Shown here one piece after another: positions 1-6,897 of a stretch of DNA of 21,118 nucleotides. The position numbers and the translations under genes are program-made. The notes beneath the pieces are model-generated. The model ran no database searches, was not told the DNA's origin, and was given only the letters and a program-made list of their open reading frames with translations. Source of the stretch: Methanosarcina sp. UBA402 (GTDB lineage Archaea > Halobacteriota > Methanosarcinia > Methanosarcinales > Methanosarcinaceae); the NCBI GenBank assembly GCA_002509325.1, contig DADO01000195.1, positions 1-21,118 on the forward strand, written 5' to 3'. How positions within the stretch are numbered: position 1 is the stretch's first letter; each line of letters opens with the position of its first letter.

Positions 1-49
1 TATACCTTGAATTTGATTATTAAGAATACATCCGTTTTGACTGATATCT

Positions 50-61
50 AAAGGAGATGAC
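50..61 (+). promoter_or_regulatory. Shine-Dalgarno motif overlapping the manC start codon
   Basis: AAAGGAGATGA differs at one base from the extended archaeal Shine-Dalgarno AGGAGGTGA, and the annotated ATG lies inside it. Either initiation uses an unusual geometry, or translation starts at a non-standard codon a few triplets later (ATA at 66 has normal spacing), or the motif is coincidental. Confidence 0.4.
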
Positions 62-1433
62 AGGTATAAAATCAATAATTCTTGCAGGCGGCTCAGGAAC
101 TCGGCTTTGGCCTCTCAGTCGGGAAATGTATCCCAAGCAGTTTTTAAAATTTGGAGATACCTCTCTTTTTCAGGAGACCGTCCTCCGGTGCCTTGAAATT
201 TCTGATATATCCGAAATTTTTGTTGTAACGAATGAAGCTCAGAAGTTTTTCGTAATCGGACAGATTAAGGAAATTGGGTTTTCAATTCCTTCAGAGAACG
301 TTTTAATCGAGCCTGAAGGCAAAAATACTCTTCCGGCAATCTTCTTCGGAATGAAAGAAATTGAAAGAAAATTTGGGCCCTCGGTAGTGGGAATCTTTTC
401 TTCGGATCATGTTCTTGACAGAGCTGCAATGCAGACAATTTCTTCGGCTGAAGAGCTGGCTTCGGATTATCTGGTTACTTTTGGGGTTGTTCCTGATTTT
501 CCTCATACGGGATATGGTTATATTAAAACGTCAGAAGCCTGTGGGCCGGGTTACAGGGTTTCGGAATTCAGGGAAAAGCCGGATCTTGAAACTGCAGAAA
601 AGTACATTCAGGAAGCCTGCCTCTGGAACAGCGGGATGTTCCTTTTTGAAACAGGGCTTTTCTTTGATGAAGTCAAAAAATACGCACCGTCTGTTTTCGC
701 CTGTTTTGAAAACGGAAGGGACATTAACGAGATTTATGCGTGTGTGGACAAGATTTCCATTGACTATGGAATAATGGAAAAATCAGACAGGGTCGCAGTT
801 GTAATGTTGGATCAGAAATGGAGTGATCTCGGGAATTTTGCTGCAATCTATGATGAGCTGGAAAAGGATCCTGCAGGAAACGTTATCCATGAATGTGATC
901 CCCTCCTGCTCAACTCCGACGGGAACCTGGTGTATTCAAAATGTGGGAAGATCGTTTCCCTGATTGATGTTCAGGATATGGTTGTTGTTGATACGAGCGA
1001 TGCCCTGTTAGTATGCCCCAAGTCCAGCAGCCAGAAAGTAAAAGAAATAGTCTCCGACCTGAAGGGAAGGAAAGACGAAAGGGCGTTTATCGGTCAAACT
1101 GTCTACCGGCCCTGGGGTTCATATACACTCCTTGACGCCTCTCCAGGGCATAAGATAAAGAATATTACTGTGCATCCGGACCACAAATTAAGCCTGCAGC
1201 TTCACTACCATCGGAGCGAGCATTGGGTAGTTGTAAAAGGTATGGCATGTGTAGAAGTGGGCGGACATCAGTTTTTCCTGAGACCGGGTGAGAGTACTTT
1301 TATTAGCGCAGGAGAAAAACACAGATTGTCCAATCCCGGGAAGGTTCCGCTTGAGATTATTGAAGTGCAGCTGGGAGAACTTGTTGATGAAGCAGATATT
1401 GTCAGGTTTGATGATGTGTATGGGAGAAAATGA
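57..1433 (+). CDS. manC: Mannose-1-phosphate guanylyltransferase / mannose-6-phosphate isomerase (type II PMI, bifunctional)
   Basis: Makes GDP-mannose from mannose-1-phosphate and GTP, and in this two-domain family also interconverts fructose-6-phosphate and mannose-6-phosphate; cytosolic. The N-terminal nucleotidyltransferase domain (about residues 5-280) opens with the family signature LAGGSGTRLWPLSRE and PKQF. The C-terminal cupin-type isomerase domain starts near RPWGSY (351) and carries the metal-binding HYHRSEH cluster at 383-389. At 458 aa it has the usual length for the fused enzyme. The start is forced: an in-frame TGA lies at 42-44 and no other ATG/GTG/TTG precedes the LAGG motif. 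Yet AAAGGAG (50-56) touches the ATG directly, leaving no spacer. As the first glycan gene of the window it probably feeds mannose to the neighbouring glycosyltransferases. Function is very likely; the symbol follows the bacterial homologues. Confidence 0.93.
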   Translation: MTGIKSIILAGGSGTRLWPLSREMYPKQFLKFGDTSLFQETVLRCLEISDISEIFVVTNEAQKFFVIGQIKEIGFSIPSENVLIEPEGKNTLPAIFFGMKEIERKFGPSVVGIFSSDHVLDRAAMQTISSAEELASDYLVTFGVVPDFPHTGYGYIKTSEACGPGYRVSEFREKPDLETAEKYIQEACLWNSGMFLFETGLFFDEVKKYAPSVFACFENGRDINEIYACVDKISIDYGIMEKSDRVAVVMLDQKWSDLGNFAAIYDELEKDPAGNVIHECDPLLLNSDGNLVYSKCGKIVSLIDVQDMVVVDTSDALLVCPKSSSQKVKEIVSDLKGRKDERAFIGQTVYRPWGSYTLLDASPGHKIKNITVHPDHKLSLQLHYHRSEHWVVVKGMACVEVGGHQFFLRPGESTFISAGEKHRLSNPGKVPLEIIEVQLGELVDEADIVRFDDVYGRK

Positions 1434-1630
1434 TCAGTGACAAGTTAGGGCACAAACGTATGTTTCTTGGATGGACTGATTGAAAAGGAGTGAATTATAC
1501 AACCGAAATCATATTGTCCATCTTCAATAAACTTTTAACAAGGGTATATTATGTAATATTTTTCTCTTCCTGGTAGTTTTACTCAACGAATAAAATAGAT
1601 TACTCTTTAGATTTTTACGTTTTTGGATCA

Positions 1631-3091
1631 CTACAATCCTATCTGCTTTCCTATTTGTATCACTTCATCGCGGATATTGGTGTCAAGTTTTAAGAGCAGG
1701 AGAATATACAAAACAGAGCCTAATATCACTGGGATTAGTGTAAGCCAGATGTTTGATAAGGGCACTAAAATGCGGTAGCATCCAACCCCTAATCCCATTA
1801 GTAAAGATGCTATAACAACATTTCTTATTTCCTGGAATTCAAGCTTCAAGTTGATTATACGTTTCAGTATAATATATGCGAGGAAAGAGTTCAGGATCAT
1901 GGTAATGAGAGTTGCAACAGCTGCTCCAAGGATCCCAAGCACTGGAATCAGCATGAAATCAAGGGCTATGTTTGCGGCAGCTGCGACTGCTGTAACTTTA
2001 AACGATTCCTTTGGCCGATTTAGGGCATTTAAATACATTGTTTGCAGAAACATAAAAACATTCACAAGCTGGACAACCAGCAGTATGTAAAATGTCTGGG
2101 TGCCCTGTGCAAAACTTTCCCCATAGAAGAAATAGAGCATTTTGTCCCCAAGTAAAATCCCTCCTACAAAAACGGGTACTGCAAGCATCAAAGAGTATGT
2201 GATGCCTTTTGCAAAGGCATTTTCTGCCATTTTTAGTTCCCCGTTTGCATTCCAGTTGCTAACTTTTGGGAACAGGACTGTTCTCATTGCTGTTGTTGTA
2301 AAGGTTGCTGCAGTTGTAAATTGGAACGCTACTCTATATATCCCTACATCAGCGGTTTCAAGGAAATATCCTATTATTATTGTGTCTGCATAGCTGAATA
2401 CGAGACTTCCGCTTGAAGCTAAAAAAACCCAAAAAGAATATGAGAATATGCTTTTCAAATGTCCGATATTAAATTTTTTAAGCTTGAGGTCCAAAAAACG
2501 GAATCCTATTACAGTAGCTACTATCATCCCAAAAACAAAACCCCCCGCAAGGCCATTTACACCGAAGCCCAGGTATACGGCAATCACCTGAAAAATCACG
2601 CAGGACGCACTGTTTATGAATCCACAGGTCTGATTTAATCCCACTTTCCCAGAGCCGTAGTTCCCGTTTGACACACTATTCCAAAAAATTCCGATAATTA
2701 AAGCTATAAACAGCCATGAATACGCCCCGGATCTGTCAATGTTCTCAAGGATAGACCTGGCAAAAAGAAGTAAAATTATGGAAACACCTACAAGAAAGAC
2801 CCTCAATACAAAAACTGCCGTAAAATATTCGTTTTTTTCCCTTCCTTCGCTGATCCTTTTAACTGCTGCTCCTCCAAGACCACCGTCAAATAACAGGTTT
2901 AAGGTATTAAAGTAAGCTAAAAATAGAAAATATGCTCCCAATACTGATTCTCCTACAGAATGGGCAAAATACATCGTACTTAAAAAACCAATTGCAGTGA
3001 GCGATATTATTGCGGTAAGGGTCACGATGCTATGGCGGCGCAATGGTTCAATCTGCATTATTCGAGAAAGTAAAGTATTCCTGCTAGTCAT
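1631..3091 (-). CDS. Polysaccharide/oligosaccharide flippase, MOP (Wzx-like) superfamily
   Basis: An integral membrane protein of 486 aa made almost entirely of hydrophobic segments separated by short basic loops, which I read as about 12-14 transmembrane helices. Such length and layout are typical of Wzx/RfbX-type flippases, which move lipid-linked glycans across the membrane. The N-terminal region has the repeat-like first helices of the family (TLTAIISLTAIGFLSTMYF) and the C-terminal half has the characteristic LGILGAAVATLI segment. It sits among glycosyltransferases and upstream of two oligosaccharyltransferases, so a role in presenting the lipid-linked glycan outside is a reasonable inference. 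No clear Shine-Dalgarno precedes the ATG at 3089-3091; Met12 is an alternative start. The substrate cannot be told from sequence. Confidence 0.88.
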   Translation of the reverse strand: MTSRNTLLSRIMQIEPLRRHSIVTLTAIISLTAIGFLSTMYFAHSVGESVLGAYFLFLAYFNTLNLLFDGGLGGAAVKRISEGREKNEYFTAVFVLRVFLVGVSIILLLFARSILENIDRSGAYSWLFIALIIGIFWNSVSNGNYGSGKVGLNQTCGFINSASCVIFQVIAVYLGFGVNGLAGGFVFGMIVATVIGFRFLDLKLKKFNIGHLKSIFSYSFWVFLASSGSLVFSYADTIIIGYFLETADVGIYRVAFQFTTAATFTTTAMRTVLFPKVSNWNANGELKMAENAFAKGITYSLMLAVPVFVGGILLGDKMLYFFYGESFAQGTQTFYILLVVQLVNVFMFLQTMYLNALNRPKESFKVTAVAAAANIALDFMLIPVLGILGAAVATLITMILNSFLAYIILKRIINLKLEFQEIRNVVIASLLMGLGVGCYRILVPLSNIWLTLIPVILGSVLYILLLLKLDTNIRDEVIQIGKQIGL

Positions 3092-3279
3092 GATTTTGCC
3101 TGTTTTTGTAAGAACATCTCTCTTTGTAGTTTTGGACTCATGGAGAAGGTAGCAAAGAAATCACTTAAACTTATATAATAAGGTCTATGGAATAAATATA
3201 TCAAACAAGGCAATTAAATATCAAAACAATGTATAATTCCGGCTCATCAAATGCCCTTTCTTCAATTAATCTCCAGTAA

Positions 3280-4398
3280 TTATTTTAATACTTTGATCGC
3301 TTCATGGAGGTCTGCAGCTCTCTTATCCCATAAGTATTCAGATCTGATATTAACTAATTTTTTTGACATATCCTCTCTGATTTGTGGGTTTTTTATTAAG
3401 AATTCTATTTTTCTTTTAAAATCCTCGACATTATAATCAACATATAATATAGAACCATCTTTTCCGATGTCAATTAATGATTCACATTTTGTACATATAA
3501 TAGGTTTTCCACATCCTATATATTCGTACAATTTTGTTGGTGAACTTCTATTTAAATATCCTTCGTTTGGGTTATAAGGCATAATACAGGCGTCAATATC
3601 CTGAAATACCTTTCTGATTTCTTTTCTTGGAACTTCTTTCCTGACTATAAAATAACTTGTTTCAATGGTGTCTTTCAACTCTTTTGAAATGCCCTCTCCA
3701 TAAAAACCGATAATATATAATTTCAAATAAGGATATTTTTCTTGAAGCTCTGTACAGGCTTGGATAAGTATGTCGATGCCTCTATTTTTTGTTATCCCAC
3801 CTATATAACAAATGTTGAATCGATTTTGGACGCTTTTGTATGGGTCTGGATATTCCTCAATAAAACTTTTTTCGAAACCATTGGGGATGATTACAATATT
3901 TTTTGATGGAAGATTATATTGATTTTTAATATAGTGCCACATTTCTTTGTTTAACATTAATAGTAATTTCGCGTGTTCAAGGCAGTATTTTTCGATCTTA
4001 TTATTTAATTTTGCTCTCCCATCTCCGATTGCTTTTGTTTGTTCAATCGTATCCTGAACATCCAGGATTATTTTCAAGTTTAAATATTTGCAAAATTTGA
4101 AGAGGATTTTATTTTGAATTGTTGTCAATGAGGAAGGGTATGTAAAAAATACAAGTGATTTTTTCTTCAATAATATAAACATCGAATTCAGGGCAACACT
4201 CGATTTTATTATATTATTATATATTACATACCCAGCGTTAGTTCTCGGAAGCTGTTTGTAAGGTATTGAAATAAGCTCCACATCATCATATGCTTTTAAA
4301 TTACTCAATAAATAATGTTCTCGAGTTAAAGTTGCAGAGATGTTATCCTGTAAATCTCCCAGGATCTCTCCATTATCAATCATGAAAATGTGAATCAT
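3280..4398 (-). CDS. Glycosyltransferase, GT-B fold (GT4-like)
   Basis: A 372-aa cytosolic or membrane-associated glycosyltransferase expected to add a sugar from a nucleotide-sugar donor to a lipid-linked glycan. The C-terminal donor-binding half is recognisable: FNICYIGGITKNRGIDILI, then ACIMPYNPNEG and SPTKLYEYIGCGKPII, the last containing the conserved Glu region of GT4-type enzymes. The N-terminal half is poorly conserved, as usual for the acceptor-binding domain. The start ATG (4396-4398) lacks a good Shine-Dalgarno; Met6 is an alternative. It is 188 bp downstream of the flippase start on the same strand, so the two may be separate units. Codons are strongly A/T-biased compared with manC and aglB. 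Donor and acceptor are unknown. Confidence 0.87.
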   Translation of the reverse strand: MIHIFMIDNGEILGDLQDNISATLTREHYLLSNLKAYDDVELISIPYKQLPRTNAGYVIYNNIIKSSVALNSMFILLKKKSLVFFTYPSSLTTIQNKILFKFCKYLNLKIILDVQDTIEQTKAIGDGRAKLNNKIEKYCLEHAKLLLMLNKEMWHYIKNQYNLPSKNIVIIPNGFEKSFIEEYPDPYKSVQNRFNICYIGGITKNRGIDILIQACTELQEKYPYLKLYIIGFYGEGISKELKDTIETSYFIVRKEVPRKEIRKVFQDIDACIMPYNPNEGYLNRSSPTKLYEYIGCGKPIICTKCESLIDIGKDGSILYVDYNVEDFKRKIEFLIKNPQIREDMSKKLVNIRSEYLWDKRAADLHEAIKVLK

Positions 4399-4924
4399 TT
4401 ATAGCACTTTCTTGGTTTTAATTTTGAAGTTATTTGAGGCTTTGTTATTTTCTACCAAATTCCTTTATTTTCAATAATATTTGATAAAACTATTTATTTT
4501 GCAAAAAAATTTGTTTAGGATAATTTAAAATTAATTTAATGCAATTTTATGCCATTTACTCTCATTATAGAGATTTTTAATCCGAAAATAAAGGAAAAAA
4601 CCCTATTTTAATTTTAAATACATAATTAATATTTATATCTTTATACAATTTTACGGAAAAAATCATATAAAATATAATTTTTCTAAACATATGTAATATT
4701 AATTAAGTATCTTCGCTAATTATATGTTAAACTCTTTTTAACGGTGATATTTTAAAGGTATTAGATGTAATTTTTTAGCTAAAAAATAAATTATAGGCCA
4801 TTTATCTGTTTTTAAAGCATTTTCATTAATTTTGACAAAACCTCATTTAACAAAATTCTGGGCTTAAAGTCAAAGTTACCTATAAAGAGCACAGGTAATA
4901 TTTCAACTTTATATGAGAGTTATT

Positions 4925-5056
4925 ATGCCTATTTTAGATATGTTCGAAAGATTGGGAGCGTCCTGGAATCGTAAATTAATTCTGAAAAAACTAGTACATC
5001 CCTTACATATGAATATATGTATAGATATTCTTATGCCCACGATTTTCAGTGACTAA
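4925..5056 (+). CDS. Possible small protein of 43 aa, unrecognised
   Basis: An ATG-to-TAA frame that begins MPILDMFERLGASWNRKLI and ends PTIFSD. Its composition (Trp, Arg, Leu, Lys, charged and hydrophobic in mixture) is more protein-like than other frames of this AT-rich gap. There is no good Shine-Dalgarno upstream (only TGAGAG) and no family is recognised. It could be a fragment of a lost gene such as a transposase, or chance. Confidence 0.15.
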   Translation: MPILDMFERLGASWNRKLILKKLVHPLHMNICIDILMPTIFSD

Positions 5057-5071
5057 CGGACACGACCTAAC

Positions 5072-5085
5072 CACTATATATAGTG
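5072..5085. repeat. Perfect 14-bp palindrome
   Basis: CACTATATATAGTG is fully self-complementary. It lies just past the 3' end of the truncated glycosyltransferase. It may be a weak hairpin or a protein site; in DNA this AT-rich, chance is also possible. Confidence 0.35.
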
Positions 5086-5109
5086 ATAACAGCAGTTTAC
5101 TATTGATCT

Positions 5110-5416
5110 TCATATAACTGAGAGGTATATATTATAAAGTTTAGGACCCACCTGATCGTAACCAAACCTATCCTCAATATACTTATGCATTTTTCCAGGA
5201 TCGTATTTTGTAGCGTTATCAAGCATATAGAGCATTGCATCAACTAAATCTTTGTGATTTCCAGGCTCAATTAAAATTCCCATATCATTATTAATGTACT
5301 CTTCCGGTCCCCCACAGATAGTAGAAACAACTGGAATTCCTGAAGAAAGTGCTTCTGTACACACAATTGCAAATGTCTCATGTGTGCTATTTAATACAAA
5401 AAAATCTGAATTTTTC
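5110..5416 (-). pseudogene. C-terminal remnant of a GT4-family glycosyltransferase
   Basis: The frame, read from 5416 down to the TGA at 5110-5112, starts NSDFFVLNSTHETFAIVCTE and continues ALSSGIPVVSTICGGPEEYI. This is the hallmark C-terminal block of GT4 enzymes, with the ExxxxxxxE pair (HETFAIVCTE) that binds donor sugar and nucleotide. About 102 codons remain of an expected 350-400, so the whole acceptor domain and the first half of the donor domain are missing. The break coincides with the end of a 122-bp inverted-repeat element at 5417. The frame runs on into the element to a stop at 5494-5496, and the only internal start is a GTG at 5362-5364. It cannot be an active enzyme alone. Confidence 0.85.
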
Positions 5417-5538
5417 GGCTCTGTAGAAAACCTATCTACACTAAATGAAAGAGGCTGAAAAAAGATAAGTATATCCAGGTCTGGCTGCTCAGTTTAAATT
5501 TATTGAAATTTATTATTTCAGAGGATTTCTACAGAGCC
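5417..5538. mobile_element. Miniature inverted-repeat element (MITE-like), 122 bp
   Basis: Bounded by GGCTCTGTAGAAAACC (5417-5432) and the inverted copy GGATTTCTACAGAGCC (5523-5538), which match at 15 of 16 positions. The interior is AT-rich and encodes nothing complete, as expected of a non-autonomous element mobilised by a full-length insertion sequence elsewhere. One end falls exactly where the glycosyltransferase homology stops. No clear target-site duplication is visible (TTTTTC on one side, CTTTAT on the other), which fits insertion followed by deletion or recombination between copies. Confidence 0.75.
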
Positions 5539-5581
5539 CTTTATATATATTTAGTTTCACTCACAGTAAGCTTGACAAACT

Positions 5582-6523
5582 TCATATAACCCGATCATAT
5601 ACTGTGAGTAATTTTTCACATATCACTTTGTTATTATGAACTTTCTCAACATATTTTCTCCCATTTCCTCCTAGATTTTTCCTTAAATTTTCATCAAGTA
5701 TTAACTCCTCCAGTCTTTGCTTTAGATTGTCTTTTGTAACATTAACTATTCCACTGGGTTCTTCTAGATAAGGCTTCAGTCCAGGCTTAATCCATGTACA
5801 GCATGGAATTCCCATCTGTTGGACTTCATTAGTTAGAACACCGTACCACCCTAATACATCAACTGAATCAACAACTATGTCACATGTCTGAAGCAATTGC
5901 ATTGCTTCTTTATGGGGTTTGTTTTCAATTAACAGGCATTCTACGTTTGGATACTTTTTCTTGAGCTGGTCCATCGCTTCAAGAAAATATTTTGTACCTT
6001 TGTAGACTCTATTTGTAGGGGCATGCCCGATTATTATTCTATCATCATTTCGATTGATTTTACTTAACCCGTGCCATGGGATAATGTTTGGAATCCATAT
6101 AGCATCTGGTGCATATTCAAGCAAATCCGGGGTTGAAACGATTTCAGCATCTGCGAATTTTGATCCAAAAGTTCTGCCATGATTTCTTAATTTACTGCCG
6201 TGCCAATGCACGACAACTTTTCCATATCGTTTGAAAAATATTGGGATATCTATGTCTTTAGGGAATATTCCGGCATCATGAAGATGAAATACGTCAAAAT
6301 CTCCATCATGAACAACTTGTAATAAGTTAGCTGATATAATCTTAAATCGATTAAATAGATCTTTTTTAGAATATTTCATAGGAAGATCCAAAGAGATATC
6401 AACTTTTTCACTTGTGTAATTTTTGATGATATCTAATACCACAACTTGATGGCCCATATCCTTCTGTTGTATTGATAGGTTATATGCAACATTTGCAATA
6501 TTCCTAATATGTAGTATTTTCAT
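5582..6523 (-). CDS. Glycosyltransferase, GT-B fold
   Basis: About 313 aa from the ATG at 6521-6523, which begins MKILHIRNIANVAYNLS, the usual first beta strand and loop of GT-B transferases. A TTG 33 bases upstream extends the frame but adds a non-family leader, so I prefer the ATG; GAGAG just before it is a weak Shine-Dalgarno. Visible landmarks are the HWHGSKLRNHG segment in the N-terminal domain, IIIGHAPTNRVYKGTKYFLE at the start of the donor domain, and a final NEVQQMGIPCCTW block where GT4 enzymes carry the EAxxxGxPVV motif. The gene is slightly shorter than average for GT4. Its stop lies 43 bp from the miniature element. Probably part of surface-glycan assembly; specificity unknown. 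Confidence 0.85.
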   Translation of the reverse strand: MKILHIRNIANVAYNLSIQQKDMGHQVVVLDIIKNYTSEKVDISLDLPMKYSKKDLFNRFKIISANLLQVVHDGDFDVFHLHDAGIFPKDIDIPIFFKRYGKVVVHWHGSKLRNHGRTFGSKFADAEIVSTPDLLEYAPDAIWIPNIIPWHGLSKINRNDDRIIIGHAPTNRVYKGTKYFLEAMDQLKKKYPNVECLLIENKPHKEAMQLLQTCDIVVDSVDVLGWYGVLTNEVQQMGIPCCTWIKPGLKPYLEEPSGIVNVTKDNLKQRLEELILDENLRKNLGGNGRKYVEKVHNNKVICEKLLTVYDRVI

Positions 6524-6593
6524 GCTCTCTTGTTTCTCATGGTTATAAATTGGCAATTTTTTAAATCTTTCTTGGTAGAAAATTTTTAATTAC

Positions 6594-6713
6594 ATAGGAC
6601 TTACGCGGTTGAATTGAAAAACAATATCGTTAGATATCAGACTGTTTAAAGCATACATTTTGTTAGAATGTCTATTATACTTGATTTTATATTTCAAGTG
6701 TGTATAGTCCTAT
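6594..6713. mobile_element. Probable second miniature inverted-repeat element, 120 bp
   Basis: Begins ATAGGACTTACGCGGTTGAA (6594-6613) and ends with AGTCCTAT (6706-6713). The outer 8 bp are perfectly inverted, and pairing continues imperfectly for about 25 bp (TACGCGG-TTGAA against TACACAC-TTGAA). The size matches the element at 5417-5538 but the terminal sequences differ, so it would belong to another family. TAGGACTTACGC-type ends resemble insertion-sequence termini I have seen in archaea and cyanobacteria. It lies between the divergent glycosyltransferase and asparagine-synthase genes. Confidence 0.5.
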
Positions 6714-6854
6714 TACAGAATACGACAATGTTATTTTACTACGCCTTTAAAACCTCTTTATGAAAAAGTATTAAAATCACAATTCCTTATTATTTCTAAT
6801 TATTAAACGTATAAGTAATGTACAAAAATAATTATATTCTAATTCTCTTTAATG

Positions 6855-6862
6855 TATAAATA
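6855..6862 (+). promoter_or_regulatory. Candidate TATA box of the asparagine-synthase gene
   Basis: TATAAATA lies 36 bp before the ATG and just upstream of AAAGGGG (6884-6890), a plausible Shine-Dalgarno with 7-nt spacing. Initiation about 25 bp downstream would leave a very short leader. TTATATTC just upstream is an alternative box. Confidence 0.35.
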
Positions 6863-6897
6863 TTAAATGTAATTTTTCAGATTAAAGGGGTCAATAA

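Larger units (their letters stand above)
4399..5109. other. 711-bp AT-rich stretch without a convincing gene
   Basis: This gap between a complete glycosyltransferase and a truncated one is extremely A+T-rich, most of all at 4430-4860. I see no long reading frame or RNA gene. It holds one weak 43-codon plus-strand frame (4925-5056) and a perfect 14-bp palindrome CACTATATATAGTG at 5072-5085. Beside a broken gene and a miniature element, it most likely represents decayed coding or insertion-element DNA. Confidence 0.5.

Noticed and set aside
1851..2393. Plus-strand frames opposite the flippase gene
   Set aside because: They are antisense shadows of a membrane protein gene, with no ribosome-binding sites or recognisable domains.
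5110..5364. A complete 84-aa gene starting at GTG 5362-5364
   Set aside because: GT4 homology continues upstream of that GTG to about 5416, so the GTG is just an internal valine codon of a truncated gene.
5108..5590. CTTCATATAAC repeated at 5108-5118 and 5580-5590 as a sign of a duplicated gene end
   Set aside because: Both copies cover the Val-Ile-stop ends of glycosyltransferases, but similarity ends there; 11 bp in AT-rich DNA is too short to argue from.
6524..6556. TTG start giving an 11-residue extension of the glycosyltransferase at 5582
   Set aside because: The family N-terminus begins at MKILHIRN (ATG 6521-6523); the extension has no supporting ribosome-binding site.
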